A stretch of 64,000 nt of DNA from an uncultured Altererythrobacter sp. (GCA_946886565.1 CAMPIX010000006.1:1-64000); one strand, 5' to 3'; shown: positions 26,234 through 35,690, counted from the first letter of the stretch. Numbers and translations are program-made. Notes: generated from the letters alone by a model not told the origin.

Positions 26234-27427
26234 TCAGGGCCGGGCGCGCGGAAGGCATCGGCCGATCTGCGGCGAGGCCAAAAGTGCACAATCGAAATAG
26301 ATCGCTTCGGCATTGCCGGCCCGCGCCGGCAGAAAGCTGAAGCGCAGTGCGCGCCGCGCCTCGGGCGATAGCGGCAACCGCTCGGGAATCGCCGTGGCTT
26401 CGTCCCAGCCGTAGACCTGGCAGTAATTCGTGCCCGGGCACAGCGCCCGAGCGCGTTCGACCAGCGCTTCGGGCGAATCCCCGCGCGCCACGAGCACGAA
26501 ATGCACGCCCGGCGCGGGCGCGGAAGGCATCGTCGCGGGCGGGGCGGTGGCGCTTGAGGACGTCGAACCGGGCTGGGTGGCTGCCGTGATCGTCCGCACC
26601 GCTGCGCCCTGTTCGATCAGCCGCGGAAGCAGGTCGGCGGGTCGATCGACGTCCTGCGCCGTCTCGCGCAGCGCGAGGGGATCGGGCTCGCCGCCGCTGT
26701 AGCGCGCGGACATCGCCGCGTTCGTCCCCCACCAGCCACGCCAGCGGAAGAACAGGTGCGGCCCGACCGCGGCGATCTTGTCGAGTTCATCGCTCCAGTA
26801 CGGGTAGACGTAGTCCGCGTGGTAGTGCGTCGCGGTGCCGACAGGTTCGTGGACGTAGCCGCCGAGCGCCTCTTGCGCCCGCTCGCGCGCGGCGCGCCAC
26901 AGGCTGTCGGGATAGCTGCGGGCCAGCGAGCCGTCGCAGGTGAAGGTGAACTGGCACCCGGTGGGCCGCTCCGAGCCCTGGAACACCACGCCGCAGACCG
27001 TGTCGGCGAAGGCGGGGTGGCGTACCCGGTTGAGGATCACCTGCATCACCGCGCGCTGATCGGCGTCGCCCGCACCCGCCTCCGCCATCGCCGCGAGCGC
27101 GAGGCAGTCGCGCGCACGGATGCGGTCGGCCGAAGTGCCGCGGAATGCGAACGGGCGCGCGGCGGCGGGGCCGATGTCGGCGAACGGCGTCGCGGCGTTG
27201 CGCGCCCGCGCGTCGCCGGGCGCGAGCGCCGAGAGGATCGTGCCTTCCTCTTCCGAGCTCGCGGGCAGGGCCTCGAGCGGCGCGGCGGCGACGGGCGGGG
27301 CGGGGCGGCCGGCGGTCGGTTCGCGCGAGCCGAACAACGCCAGCGCCACAAACGCCAGCACGAGGATCGCCGCGACCGCATAGAGCGGCGCGTTCTGACG
27401 CAAGTGTTCGGTGTTAAGCCCGCTCAT
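26234..27427 (-). CDS. SleB-type cell wall hydrolase with N-terminal membrane anchor
   Basis: Protein of 397 residues with one hydrophobic segment at about 15-34 (a likely signal anchor), a low-complexity linker, and a Hydrolase_2 (SleB) domain at about 100-240. The latter shows LALAAMAEAGAG, the catalytic-site region AVMQVILNRVRHPAFADTVCGVVFQG (in parts) and GTATHYHADYVYPYW. Such enzymes cut glycan strands of peptidoglycan. The Ala/Pro-rich region and C-terminal ~100 residues are not recognised. It lies upstream of the GGDEF-EAL-PilZ gene on the same strand with 49 nt between. Confidence 0.82.
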   Translation of the reverse strand: MSGLNTEHLRQNAPLYAVAAILVLAFVALALFGSREPTAGRPAPPVAAAPLEALPASSEEEGTILSALAPGDARARNAATPFADIGPAAARPFAFRGTSADRIRARDCLALAAMAEAGAGDADQRAVMQVILNRVRHPAFADTVCGVVFQGSERPTGCQFTFTCDGSLARSYPDSLWRAARERAQEALGGYVHEPVGTATHYHADYVYPYWSDELDKIAAVGPHLFFRWRGWWGTNAAMSARYSGGEPDPLALRETAQDVDRPADLLPRLIEQGAAVRTITAATQPGSTSSSATAPPATMPSAPAPGVHFVLVARGDSPEALVERARALCPGTNYCQVYGWDEATAIPERLPLSPEARRALRFSFLPARAGNAEAIYFDCALLASPQIGRCLPRARP

Positions 27428-27503
27428 GGCCGCCTACTTAGGAGGCGAGAGTGGCGATAAACAGGCCAGACGACCGAACGGGCGAAACATGAAGAAAGTT
27501 TGG

Positions 27504-27644
27504 TTCACACGAAGACACGAAGACGTCGTGCTAGCGCGGCAGGCGCACTGTAATATGTGGCTGGCGGACTCGGAGCGACGAATCCGGATGACGCGCGGCT
27601 TCGCCGCGGACGGACCATCGTCGTGCCTTCGTGTCTTCGTGTGA
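27504..27644. repeat. Miniature palindromic element, copy A
   Basis: Perfect 18-bp terminal inverted repeats at 27504-27521 and 27627-27644 (TCACACGAAGACACGAAG) flank a 105-bp core containing GCGGCTTCGCCGCGGAC and ACCAT near the right arm. The element lies between the SleB-type gene and hemA. A second, diverged copy at 31714-31830 has the same arm pattern and the same GCGGCTTCGCCGCGG core. It carries no ORF that looks coding, so it resembles a MITE. Confidence 0.75.
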
Positions 27645-27686
27645 GACCCTCTTCGCGCTCACCCGCGCATCCGGAGCGCTAAGGCT

Positions 27687-28907
27687 TCAAGCGGCCTGGG
27701 CGAGTTCCAGCTCGAGCCGGTCCCAGATCTCTACCAGCGCGGCGGTGAGGTCGTCCATCATCGCTTCGCTGTGGGTCGGGCCGGGGGTGAAGCGCAGGCG
27801 CTCGGTGCCGCGGGGCACGGTCGGGAAATTGATCGGCTGCACATAGGCGCCGTATTCGGCGAGCAGGATGTCGCTGATCTTCTTTGCGCGCACCGGATCG
27901 CCGACCATCAGCGGCACGATGTGGGTCACGCTCGGCATCACCGGCAGGCCGGCCGCGGCGAACTTGGCCTTGAGCATGGCGGCGTGGCGCTGCTGCGCCT
28001 CGCGCTCCTCGTTCGAGCTTTTGAGGTGGCGCACTGCCGCGAGCACGCCGGCGACCAGCACCGGGCTGAGCGAGGTGGTGAAGATGAACCCGGGAGCGTA
28101 GCTGCGGATGCAGTCGATTACCTTGGTGTCGGCCGCGATGTAGCCGCCCATCACCCCGAACGCCTTGCCCAGCGTGCCCTCGACGATGTCGATCCGGTCG
28201 ACCGCCTCGTCGCGCTCCGAAATGCCGCCGCCGCGCGCGCCGTACATGCCGACCGCGTGGACTTCGTCGATGTAGGTCAGCGCATTGTGCTTTTCGGCGA
28301 GGTCGCAGATCGCGTGGATCGGGGCAATGTCGCCGTCCATCGAATAGACGCTCTCGAACGCGATCAGCTTGGGCGCGTCGGGATCCTCGGCGGCGAGCAG
28401 TTCTTCCAGATGCTCGACGTCGTTGTGGCGGAACACGCGCTTCTCGCAGCCCGAATTGCGGATGCCCGCGATCATGCTCGCGTGGTTCAGTTCGTCGGAG
28501 AAGATCACGCAGCCGGGCAGGAGCTTGGCGAGCGTCGAGAGCGTTGCGTCGTTCGAGACGTAGCCGCTGGTGAACAGCAGCGCGCTTTCCTTGCCGTGAA
28601 GATCGGCCAGCTCGCGCTCGAGCTCGATATGGAGATGGGTGTTGCCGCCGATGTTGCGCGTGCCGCCGCTGCCGGCGCCGACGTCGTGCAGCGCCTCCTC
28701 CATCGCGGCGATCACCTTGGGGTGCTGGCCCATCGAGAGGTAATCGTTCGAGCACCACACGGTGATCGGCTTGGGCCCGTTGTGCCCCGCGAAGCAGCGC
28801 GCGTTGGGGAAGGCGCCCTTGTTGCGCAGGATGTCGATGAACACGCGGTAGCGGCCTTCGGAATGCAGGCGATCGATCGCCTGGTCGAAGATCTGGTCGT
28901 AGTTCAT
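27687..28907 (-). CDS. hemA: 5-aminolevulinate synthase
   Basis: PLP enzyme of 406 residues that condenses glycine and succinyl-CoA to 5-aminolevulinate, the first step of tetrapyrrole synthesis in Alphaproteobacteria. The Schiff-base lysine is Lys248 in [14 protein letters not shown]. The N-terminal [13 protein letters not shown] and the [13 protein letters not shown] stretch are typical of the alpha-oxoamine synthase family. It starts [21 protein letters not shown], the usual N-terminus for this enzyme. Succinyl-CoA produced by the propionate genes later in the window could feed it. It lies downstream of murI on the same strand with about 100 nt between. Confidence 0.97.
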   Translation of the reverse strand: MNYDQIFDQAIDRLHSEGRYRVFIDILRNKGAFPNARCFAGHNGPKPITVWCSNDYLSMGQHPKVIAAMEEALHDVGAGSGGTRNIGGNTHLHIELERELADLHGKESALLFTSGYVSNDATLSTLAKLLPGCVIFSDELNHASMIAGIRNSGCEKRVFRHNDVEHLEELLAAEDPDAPKLIAFESVYSMDGDIAPIHAICDLAEKHNALTYIDEVHAVGMYGARGGGISERDEAVDRIDIVEGTLGKAFGVMGGYIAADTKVIDCIRSYAPGFIFTTSLSPVLVAGVLAAVRHLKSSNEEREAQQRHAAMLKAKFAAAGLPVMPSVTHIVPLMVGDPVRAKKISDILLAEYGAYVQPINFPTVPRGTERLRFTPGPTHSEAMMDDLTAALVEIWDRLELELAQAA

Positions 28908-29006
28908 CGCTTGCCTGCGTCAGCGCCGCCCGTCCGCGGCCGATACGGCGCGATTTAGGCCGGTTGACGCGGCATTGCCACCGCGATCTTTGCGAACGGT
29001 TCGCAG

Positions 29007-29801
29007 CTAGAATGCGGCGAGATGCGCAATGCCGTAGCGCTCGAACGCGGGCGCGAGGGCAAGGAAATCGTCTAGCGGGCCGGTGGTGATCGCGCGGTCG
29101 GGCTCGGCGCGCGCGAAAGCCTGGCCTTCGGTGAGCGCGGCCACCCGGCGGGCAATGCCCTGCGCGCCGTCGATCAGCGCCACATCGGCGCCGAACGCGG
29201 CCGCCAGTTCGTCGCGCAACAGCGGAAAGTGGGTGCAGGCGAGCACCACGGTGTCGATCTCGGCCCCCCCGGGCTGGCCGCGCAGCGCTGCGACGGCCTG
29301 GGCGATCGCCGCGGGATCGACCGGCCGGCCGCGCAGCTTGGCCTCGGCCGCCTCGACCAGCCCCGGCGCAGCCTGGCGCAGCAGCCGGTGCCCGTTGCCG
29401 AAGCGCGCCTCGAGGTCGTCGACGTAGCGCTGGCGCACGGTCGCCTCGGTGCCGAGCAGTCCTATCGCGCCGCTGCGGGTGAGCGCGGCGGCGGGCTTGA
29501 TCGCAGGCACGGTGCCGACGATCGGGATCTCGAGCACCTCGCGTACCATGCCGAGCGCGATCGTGCTCGCGGTGTTGCAGGCGATGCAGATCAGCCGCGG
29601 CTGGAACCGCTCGGCCATGCGCCCGAGCAGCCCGCAGACCCGCGCGGCGACCTCGGCCTCGGTCTTCGTGCCATAGGGCAGCCCGGCGATATCGGCGGCA
29701 TAGATGACCGGCGCCTGCGGCAGCACCTTGCGCAGCTCGCCGAGCACGCTGAGCCCGCCGACGCCCGAATCGAACAGCAGGATGGGGGAATGCGCGTCCA
29801 A
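29007..29801 (-). CDS. murI: Glutamate racemase
   Basis: Makes D-glutamate for peptidoglycan. The 264-residue protein has the two catalytic cysteines in IACNTAST (Cys75) and LACTHFPLL (Cys189), plus the N-terminal FDSGVGGLSVL and PYGTKT motifs. ATG 29801 opens the frame. A CCGTTCG-family palindrome separates it from the divergent plsY gene, leaving little room for two independent promoters outside the repeat. Confidence 0.96.
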   Translation of the reverse strand: MDAHSPILLFDSGVGGLSVLGELRKVLPQAPVIYAADIAGLPYGTKTEAEVAARVCGLLGRMAERFQPRLICIACNTASTIALGMVREVLEIPIVGTVPAIKPAAALTRSGAIGLLGTEATVRQRYVDDLEARFGNGHRLLRQAAPGLVEAAEAKLRGRPVDPAAIAQAVAALRGQPGGAEIDTVVLACTHFPLLRDELAAAFGADVALIDGAQGIARRVAALTEGQAFARAEPDRAITTGPLDDFLALAPAFERYGIAHLAAF

Positions 29802-29810
29802 GGCTCCAAA

Positions 29811-29900
29811 TCCGTTCGGGCTGAGCTTGTCGAAGCCCCGCTTTTTCTATTAGTGCGTTAGAAGCAAGAGCGGCCCTTCGACAAGCTCAGGGCGAACGGA
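29811..29900. repeat. Palindromic repeat, CCGTTCG family, murI-plsY copy
   Basis: TCCGTTCGGGCTGAGCTTG at 29811 and a matching CTCAGGGCGAACGGA ending at 29900 form an imperfect inverted repeat with an AT-rich centre (CTTTTTCTATTAGTG). It lies between divergent murI and plsY, immediately upstream of the plsY Shine-Dalgarno, so promoters of both genes may sit within it. Confidence 0.85.
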
Positions 29901-29913
29901 GAAGGGGGAAAGC

Positions 29914-30540
29914 TTGGACGTCGACTTCACCGACCCGCTGCTCGCCGCCCTGCTGGGCTATGCCCTCGGCTCGATCCCCTTCGGCCTGATCCTCACGCGC
30001 CTCGCGGGGATGGGCGACGTGCGCCAGATCGGCAGCGGCAATATCGGCGCGACCAACGTGCTGCGCACCGGCAACAAGGCGCTGGCGGCGGCAACATTGC
30101 TGCTCGATCTGGCCAAGGGGCTGGTCGCCGTGCTGCTCGCGAAAAACCTGTTGACGGGGCCCGCCGCGATGTCGGAGGCCGCGCTCGGACCCGCGCCGGT
30201 GGCGGCGCTGTTCGCGGTGCTCGGGCATTGCTTCCCGGTCTGGCTCGGGTTCAAGGGGGGCAAGGGTGTGGCGACCAATGCCGGGGTGAGCTTCGGGCTT
30301 GCCTGGCCGATCGGGGTTGCTTACGCGCTCGTGTGGCTGGGGGTGCTCGCGGCGAGCCGGATCAGCTCGCTCGCGGGGATGAGCGCGGTAGTGGCCGCCG
30401 CGATCGTGGCGGCGGTGCTCGGCTTCGCGGCCTACGTGCCGGCGCTGGTGCTGATCGCGGCGATCGTGCTCTGGCTCCACCGCGAGAACCTCAAGCGCCT
30501 CTCCAACGGCACCGAACCGAAAGTCGGTTCGAAGGGGTGA
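29914..30540 (+). CDS. plsY: Acyl-phosphate glycerol-3-phosphate acyltransferase
   Basis: Integral membrane acyltransferase of 208 residues that makes lysophosphatidate from acyl phosphate and glycerol-3-phosphate. It has about five membrane spans and the three PlsY motifs: LGSIPFGLILTR, IGSGNIGATNVLR and the glycerol-phosphate-binding GFKGGKGVATNAGV. TTG 29914 is preceded by GAAGGGGG at a proper distance. It overlaps the dprA start by four bases (GTGA), a common plsY-dprA pairing. Confidence 0.94.
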   Translation: MDVDFTDPLLAALLGYALGSIPFGLILTRLAGMGDVRQIGSGNIGATNVLRTGNKALAAATLLLDLAKGLVAVLLAKNLLTGPAAMSEAALGPAPVAALFAVLGHCFPVWLGFKGGKGVATNAGVSFGLAWPIGVAYALVWLGVLAASRISSLAGMSAVVAAAIVAAVLGFAAYVPALVLIAAIVLWLHRENLKRLSNGTEPKVGSKG

Positions 30541-31643
30541 GTGCGCTTTCGCAGCCCGAGGCTTTCGCGCGCATCCGGCTGCTGCGTTCCCCCAATATCG
30601 GCCCGGTATCCTATGCGCAGCTTCTTGCCCGGTTCGGCAGCGGCGAGGCGGCGCTCGAAGCCTTGCCCGAGCTCGGCAAGCGCGGCGGGCGCGAATACCG
30701 CGCGGCGCCTGCCGGACGGATCGCGCGCGAGATCGAGGCGGTGCGCGCGGCCGGAGCGCGCTATCTGTTCCACGACCAGCCCGGCTATCCGCCGCTGCTC
30801 GGGGCAATCGAGAGCGCGCCGCCGATCCTGACCTGGCGCGGCGATCTTGCGCTGGCCGGGAAGCCGTGCGTGGCGATGGTCGGCGCGCGCAACGCTTCGG
30901 CCGCGGCGGTCAAGCTGGCGCGCGATTTCGCCGCGGCGCTGGCCGATGCGGGGTTCGCGGTCGTCTCCGGCCTGGCGCGCGGGATCGACGGCGCGGCGCA
31001 TCGGGGAGCTTTGGGGGGCGCGCTGCCCGCGACGATCGGCGTGATCGCGAGCGGGATCGACGTCGCCTATCCGCCGCAACACACCGAGCTGCAGGAAGAG
31101 ATCGCGAAGCGTGGTCTGCTGCTCGCCGAACAGCCGCCGGGCACCGAGCCGCGCGGGAGCCATTTCCCGAGCCGCAACCGGATCATCGCCGGGCTCGCGG
31201 CGGGCACGTTGGTGGTCGAGGCTGCGCCCAAGTCCGGCTCGCTGATCACCGCGCGGCTGGCGGGCGAGGCGGGGCGCGAGGTCATGGCGATCCCCGGCAG
31301 CCCGCTCGACGCACGCAGTCAGGGCTGCAACCAGCTGATCCGCGACGGCGCGGTGCTGGTCCAGGCGCCCGAAGACGTGGTCGAGCTGCTGAGCGGCTTC
31401 GATGGCGCGCCACGCTCGACCTTTCGCGAGGATGCGCCGGAATACGAGATCGCGCCCGACGAACTGGCGGATGCCGAACCGGCCGACATCGCAGACATGC
31501 TCACGACCGCGCCGGTTGCGATCGACGAGCTGATCCGCCAGTCTGGCGCGGGCGCGGCGGCAGTGCAAATGGCGCTGCTCGAACTTGAAATCGCTGGCCG
31601 TTTGCAGCGACATGCGGGGGGGAGGGTGACCCTGGCTGGATAG
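30537..31643 (+). CDS. dprA: DNA processing protein DprA
   Basis: Protein of 368 residues that binds incoming single-stranded DNA and loads RecA during natural transformation. It has an N-terminal helical domain, a Rossmann-like DprA core (MVGARNASAAAVKLA, GLARGIDGAAHRGAL, FPSRNRIIAGLAAGTLVVEA in parts) and a C-terminal winged-helix domain (PVAIDELIRQSGAGAAAVQMALLELE in parts). GTG 30537 overlaps the plsY stop. The complete length implies competence potential, but no com genes are in the window. Confidence 0.93.
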   Translation: MSALSQPEAFARIRLLRSPNIGPVSYAQLLARFGSGEAALEALPELGKRGGREYRAAPAGRIAREIEAVRAAGARYLFHDQPGYPPLLGAIESAPPILTWRGDLALAGKPCVAMVGARNASAAAVKLARDFAAALADAGFAVVSGLARGIDGAAHRGALGGALPATIGVIASGIDVAYPPQHTELQEEIAKRGLLLAEQPPGTEPRGSHFPSRNRIIAGLAAGTLVVEAAPKSGSLITARLAGEAGREVMAIPGSPLDARSQGCNQLIRDGAVLVQAPEDVVELLSGFDGAPRSTFREDAPEYEIAPDELADAEPADIADMLTTAPVAIDELIRQSGAGAAAVQMALLELEIAGRLQRHAGGRVTLAG

Positions 31644-31658
31644 CCGGCGCCCGGTTCG

Positions 31659-31880
31659 GGTTCGCGCAGAGTCCGCAGAGGAGCAGAGGCCGCGGAGAAG
31701 AACAAGATAGGGTTCACGCGAAGACGTGAAGATGCCACGATTGTCAGCCGAAGGCGCATTAACTGCCAGTGTAAAGCGAAGATCGAGTGCGGCTTCGCCG
31801 CGGGCACACCATTTTCGCGTCTTCGCGTGAGAAAAATTCTCTCTGCGGTCTCAGCTTCCTCTGCGCCCTCTGCGCGAACC
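31659..31880. repeat. Nested repeat: CGCAGAG outer arms around miniature element copy B
   Basis: Outer arms GGTTCGCGCAGAG (31659-31671) and its perfect complement (31868-31880) extend imperfectly inward for about 40 bp and match the arms of the GxxExxY cassette at 20004-20478. Inside sits a second inverted pair TCACGCGAAGACG (31714-31726) and complement (31818-31830), which is copy B of the element at 27504-27644, with the shared GCGGCTTCGCCGCGG core at about 31790-31804. The structure suggests one element inserted inside another. It fills most of the 373-nt gap between dprA and topA. A lone half of another repeat family (GGATCAAGTCCGGGATGAC) follows at about 31912-31930. Confidence 0.75.
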
Positions 31881-32016
31881 TTGATTTTCCCAACGGTGCG
31901 GAAAGGTTGTCGGATCAAGTCCGGGATGACGTGTGAAATTTCATGGATTGACGAACGCCGCGCCGCCTCGCCACCCTCGCGTACACGTACACACGTAAGG
32001 GACCGCCACCACTTCC

Positions 32017-34566
32017 ATGCAGCTTGTCATCGTCGAATCGCCCGCCAAGGCGAAGACCATCGAGAAATATCTGGGCAAGGACTTCAAGGTCCTCGCCTCC
32101 TACGGCCACGTCCGCGATCTGCCGCCCAAGGACGGCAGCGTGCGGCCGGACGAGGATTTCGCGATGGACTGGGAACTCTATCGCGACAAGCAGAGCCGCT
32201 TCAAAGAAATCGCCGATGCGGCGAAGAAGGCCGAACGGCTCGTGCTCGCGACCGACCCCGACCGCGAGGGCGAGGCGATTTCGTGGCACGTTCGCGAACT
32301 GCTAGCCAAGCGCAAGGCGCTGCCCAAGGATGTCGAGCGGGTCACCTTCAACGCGATCACCAAGCAGGCGGTGACCGACGCGATGAAGGCGCCGCGCGAT
32401 CTCGATAGCGATCTGATCGACGCCTACCTCGCGCGCCGCGCGCTCGACTATCTCTACGGCTTCACGCTCTCGCCGGTGCTCTGGCGCCGCCTGCCGGGCG
32501 CGAAGAGCGCGGGCCGGGTGCAGTCGGTCGCGCTGCGGCTGATCGTCGACCGCGAGCGCGAGATCGAGGCGTTCCGTTCGGACGAATATTGGTCGGTCGT
32601 CGCCAAGCTGGAGCAGGACGGAACCGAGTTCAATGCACGGCTGGTCAAGTACGACGGGGCCAAGCTCGACAAGCTGACTCTTGGCGACGAGGGCAGCGCG
32701 ATGGCGGCCAAGGCTGCGGTCGAACAGGGGCGCTTCACGGTCGAGGAGATCGAGACCAGGCCGCTCACCCGCAATCCCGCGCCGCCGTTCACCACCTCGA
32801 CGTTGCAGCAGGAGGCCGCGCGCAAGCTCGGCTATTCGGCGAGCCACACGATGCGGCTCGCGCAGTCGCTCTACGAGGCGGGCGCGATCACCTACATGCG
32901 GACCGACGGCGTGCAGATGGACGGCAGTGCGATCAGCGCTGCGCGAAAGGCCATCGCCGACCGCTACGACGGGCACTACCTGCCCGAAAAGCCGCGCCAT
33001 TACAGCACCAAGGCGAAGAATGCTCAGGAAGCGCACGAGGCGATCCGGCCGACCGATTTCACGCGTGACCGCGCCGGATCGGGCGACGAGGGCAAGCTCT
33101 ACGACCTGATCTTCAAGCGCGCGATGGCGAGCCAGATGGCCGCCGCCCGGCTCGAGCGCACCACCGTCACGCTGCGCGACGGCACCGGCCGCAACGAGCT
33201 GCGCGCGACCGGCCAGGTGGTGAAGTTCCCCGGCTTCTTCGCGGTCTATCAGGAGGGGTTCGACGACCGGGACAACGGCGAGGACGACGACGGCCTGTTG
33301 CCCGCCATGCGCAAGGGCGACAGCCCGGTGAAGAAGGGCGTCGAGGCCAACCAGCACTTCACCCAGCCGCCCCCGCGCTTTTCCGAGGCCAGCCTCGTCA
33401 AGCGGCTCGAGGAGCTCGGTATCGGGCGCCCCTCGACATATGCCTCGACGATCCAGACGGTGCGCGACCGCGAATATGTGCGGATGGAGAAAAACCGTTT
33501 CTTCGCAGAGGAATCGGGCCGGCTGCTGACAGCGTTTCTCGAACGGTTCTTCGAGCGCTACGTCGCCTACGACTTCACCGCGGGGATGGAGGACGAACTC
33601 GACGAGGTCTCGGGCGGGCGCGAGGAGTGGAAGAAGCTGCTCGCGCAGTTCTGGCGCGACTTCAAGCCGAAGACCGAGGAGGTGATGGAGAAGAAGCCCT
33701 CCGAAGTCACCGAGGTGCTCGACGAGTTCCTCTCCGACTACTTGTTCCCCCCGCGCGCCGACGGCAAGGACCCGCGCACCTGCCCGCTGTGCGAGCAGGA
33801 AGGGCGCGAGGGCGGGCAACTGGCGCTGCGCGGCGGCAAGTACGGCGCCTTCGTCGCCTGCGCCAACTATCCCGAGTGCAAGTTCACCCGCCGCTTCGCG
33901 CAGCCCGGCGCCGACGGCGAAGCCGCGGCTGACGACGGAGTGATGGGCAAGCATCCGGAAACGGGCGAGGACATCCACCGCAAGACCGGCCGTTTCGGCC
34001 CCTACATCCAGATGGGCGAGGGCAAGGAAGCGAAGCGCGCGAGCATCCCCAAGGACCTCGACGACTTCGACCTCGACTGGGCGGTCAAGCTGCTCGAACT
34101 GCCGCGGATCGTCGGCGAGCATCCCGAGAGCGGCAAGGAAATCGAAGCGAACATCGGACGTTACGGGCCATATCTCCGACACGATGGCAAGTATGCCAAG
34201 CTCGCATCGACCCGCGACGTGTTCGACACCGGGATGAACGCTGCGGTCACGCTGCTCGCCGAAGCCGCCAACCGCAAGGGCGGCTCCCGCGCCAAGGCCG
34301 AACCGATCAAGACGCTCGGCGCGCACCCGACCAGCGGGGGCGAGATCAGGGTCATGCCCGGCCGCTACGGCCCCTACGTCACCGACGGCACTACCAACGC
34401 CACGCTCCCCAAGGACGTGAAGCCCGAGGATGTGACCGAAGCCCAGGCGATCGAACTGATCGACGCCCGCGCGGCCAAGGGCCCGGCGAAGAAGAAGGGG
34501 CGGAAGAAAGCGGCGCCGAAGAAGAAGGCGGCCCCCAAGAAGGCGGCCAAGGCGAAGGCGGGTTGA
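32017..34566 (+). CDS. topA: DNA topoisomerase I
   Basis: Type IA topoisomerase of 849 residues that relaxes negative supercoils. The TOPRIM domain starts MQLVIVESPAKAKTIEKYLG and carries the acidic ATDPDREGEAI triad. The catalytic tyrosine is Tyr293 in ITYMRTDGVQM. A zinc-ribbon with CPLCEQE and CANYPECKF follows around 585-630, then repeated TopA C-terminal modules (GRYGPYLRH, GRYGPYVTD) and a lysine-rich tail. It overlaps the next small ORF by one base. Confidence 0.97.
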   Translation: MQLVIVESPAKAKTIEKYLGKDFKVLASYGHVRDLPPKDGSVRPDEDFAMDWELYRDKQSRFKEIADAAKKAERLVLATDPDREGEAISWHVRELLAKRKALPKDVERVTFNAITKQAVTDAMKAPRDLDSDLIDAYLARRALDYLYGFTLSPVLWRRLPGAKSAGRVQSVALRLIVDREREIEAFRSDEYWSVVAKLEQDGTEFNARLVKYDGAKLDKLTLGDEGSAMAAKAAVEQGRFTVEEIETRPLTRNPAPPFTTSTLQQEAARKLGYSASHTMRLAQSLYEAGAITYMRTDGVQMDGSAISAARKAIADRYDGHYLPEKPRHYSTKAKNAQEAHEAIRPTDFTRDRAGSGDEGKLYDLIFKRAMASQMAAARLERTTVTLRDGTGRNELRATGQVVKFPGFFAVYQEGFDDRDNGEDDDGLLPAMRKGDSPVKKGVEANQHFTQPPPRFSEASLVKRLEELGIGRPSTYASTIQTVRDREYVRMEKNRFFAEESGRLLTAFLERFFERYVAYDFTAGMEDELDEVSGGREEWKKLLAQFWRDFKPKTEEVMEKKPSEVTEVLDEFLSDYLFPPRADGKDPRTCPLCEQEGREGGQLALRGGKYGAFVACANYPECKFTRRFAQPGADGEAAADDGVMGKHPETGEDIHRKTGRFGPYIQMGEGKEAKRASIPKDLDDFDLDWAVKLLELPRIVGEHPESGKEIEANIGRYGPYLRHDGKYAKLASTRDVFDTGMNAAVTLLAEAANRKGGSRAKAEPIKTLGAHPTSGGEIRVMPGRYGPYVTDGTTNATLPKDVKPEDVTEAQAIELIDARAAKGPAKKKGRKKAAPKKKAAPKKAAKAKAG

Positions 34567-34748
34567 TGGCCAAGGAGCACTTCGAACGCCACAAGCAGCC
34601 GTGGAAGGCCGAGGAAGCCGGCCAGCTGCGCACGCTCGCGGCCAAGGGTCACGGGCTCAAGGCGATCGCCAAGGCGCTCAATCGCAGCGAGGAATCGACC
34701 AAGGATTTCGCGAAGAAGAACAAGATCGCGATCGCGAAAAAGCGATAG
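34566..34748 (+). CDS. Small helix-turn-helix-like protein
   Basis: Basic protein of 60 residues translated directly off the topA stop (TGATGG, one-base overlap). The core QPWKAEEAGQLRTLAAKG and LKAIAKALNRSEESTKD resembles a Myb/SANT-like or GcrA-like DNA-binding helix set with a recognition region after the LNRSEES turn. The function is unknown. Coupling to topA suggests co-expression, perhaps as a nucleoid-associated or regulatory protein. Confidence 0.7.
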   Translation: MAKEHFERHKQPWKAEEAGQLRTLAAKGHGLKAIAKALNRSEESTKDFAKKNKIAIAKKR

Positions 34749-34760
34749 CGGCGAAGAACC

Positions 34761-35522
34761 CTAACCCTTGTCCGGACGCGAGGTCAGCGCCGGGGTCGCC
34801 GCGCCCAGCACCAGCTTGCGTGCCCGCAGCACGCAGTCGAGAAACGGCGTTTCAAGCTTGAGGAAGCGGCGCGCGGTCATGCCCAGGAACCGCTCCGAAT
34901 CGCGCAGGAAGTGCGAGGTGTCGGTGTAGGCGGCGTCGATCGCGTGATAGCCTTTCGTGGCGCCCGTTTCCTTGAGCGCGATCAGCGAGCGCAGGAAGCG
35001 CGTGCGCCGCATCAGCAGCTTGGGCGGAAAGCCGAAGCGCCTGAGCGACAGGCGGCGCAGCGTATGCCGCTCCATTCCCAGCTCGCGCGCGATGTCGCCG
35101 GCGGTGCGGAACCGCTCGTCGAGCAGGAGCTCGGTCAGCCGCGCGATATCGCGCTCGGCGCGGTGCGGCCGGGCCATATAAGCGAGGAAGAAGCGGTCGA
35201 GGATCGGCTTGACTGCGGGCCCGCGGTCGGAAGCGCGCAGTTCGGCGACCAGCGCCGCGCAATCGGCCGGCGCGAGCAGGCGGTCGAGCGGCACCATGCG
35301 ATCGCGATATTGCGAGACGTCGATGTCGAGCAGGCGCGCGAGGCCCGCGGGCGTGAGGCTCACGCCGATCGTCACTCCGCCGTAGGAGGTGTGGCGCAGC
35401 GCGCGGCTGGTCGTGCCGTAGAAGCCGGCCTCGAGCAGCGGCGACCAATAGATACCCGTCCCCTCCACGGTAATCGGGTGGTCGGCGAACACGAAGCGGA
35501 TGACCGGCCAGTTGGGCAGCAT
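34761..35522 (-). CDS. AraC-family regulator, downstream part after a premature stop
   Basis: The 253-residue open frame starts MLPNWPVIRFVF and ends with an AraC-type HTH region (TAGDIARELGMERHTLRRLS, IDAAYTDTSHFLRDSERFLG). It encodes most of a regulator with an N-terminal ligand-binding-like half. A further 40 codons of the same protein lie upstream in frame (35571-35690), but a TAA at 35571-35573 separates them. The internal ATG 35522 is a plausible reinitiation site but has no obvious Shine-Dalgarno. The gene may thus be a pseudogene, or may produce a shortened protein. It stands alone between topA and era. Confidence 0.7.
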   Translation of the reverse strand: MLPNWPVIRFVFADHPITVEGTGIYWSPLLEAGFYGTTSRALRHTSYGGVTIGVSLTPAGLARLLDIDVSQYRDRMVPLDRLLAPADCAALVAELRASDRGPAVKPILDRFFLAYMARPHRAERDIARLTELLLDERFRTAGDIARELGMERHTLRRLSLRRFGFPPKLLMRRTRFLRSLIALKETGATKGYHAIDAAYTDTSHFLRDSERFLGMTARRFLKLETPFLDCVLRARKLVLGAATPALTSRPDKG

Positions 35523-35570
35523 CCATTCGACCCCGCCGTCGCCCGTGCGGTCGATCGAATCGAAGGCGAA

Positions 35571-35690
35571 TTAGTCGCCGACGAGACCCTCGAGCGCGGC
35601 AGCCGGGCGTTCGTAACGCAGCGCGGTGTCGGGGCGCAGCCCGAAGCGTGCGGGGTCGATTCCCGGTGTATGCGATCCGCTTTCGATCAT
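35571..35690 (-). pseudogene. Detached N-terminus of the AraC-family regulator
   Basis: From ATG 35690 the minus strand reads an open frame ending GLRPDTALRYERPAAALEG and VGD, then TAA at 35571, and then continues in the same frame FAFDSIDRTGDGGVEW into the CDS at 35522. A one-base change of TAA to TAC or TAT would restore a single reading frame with Tyr at this point. The lack of any frameshift and the intact flanking codons suggest a recent nonsense mutation or a sequencing error. Confidence 0.7.
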
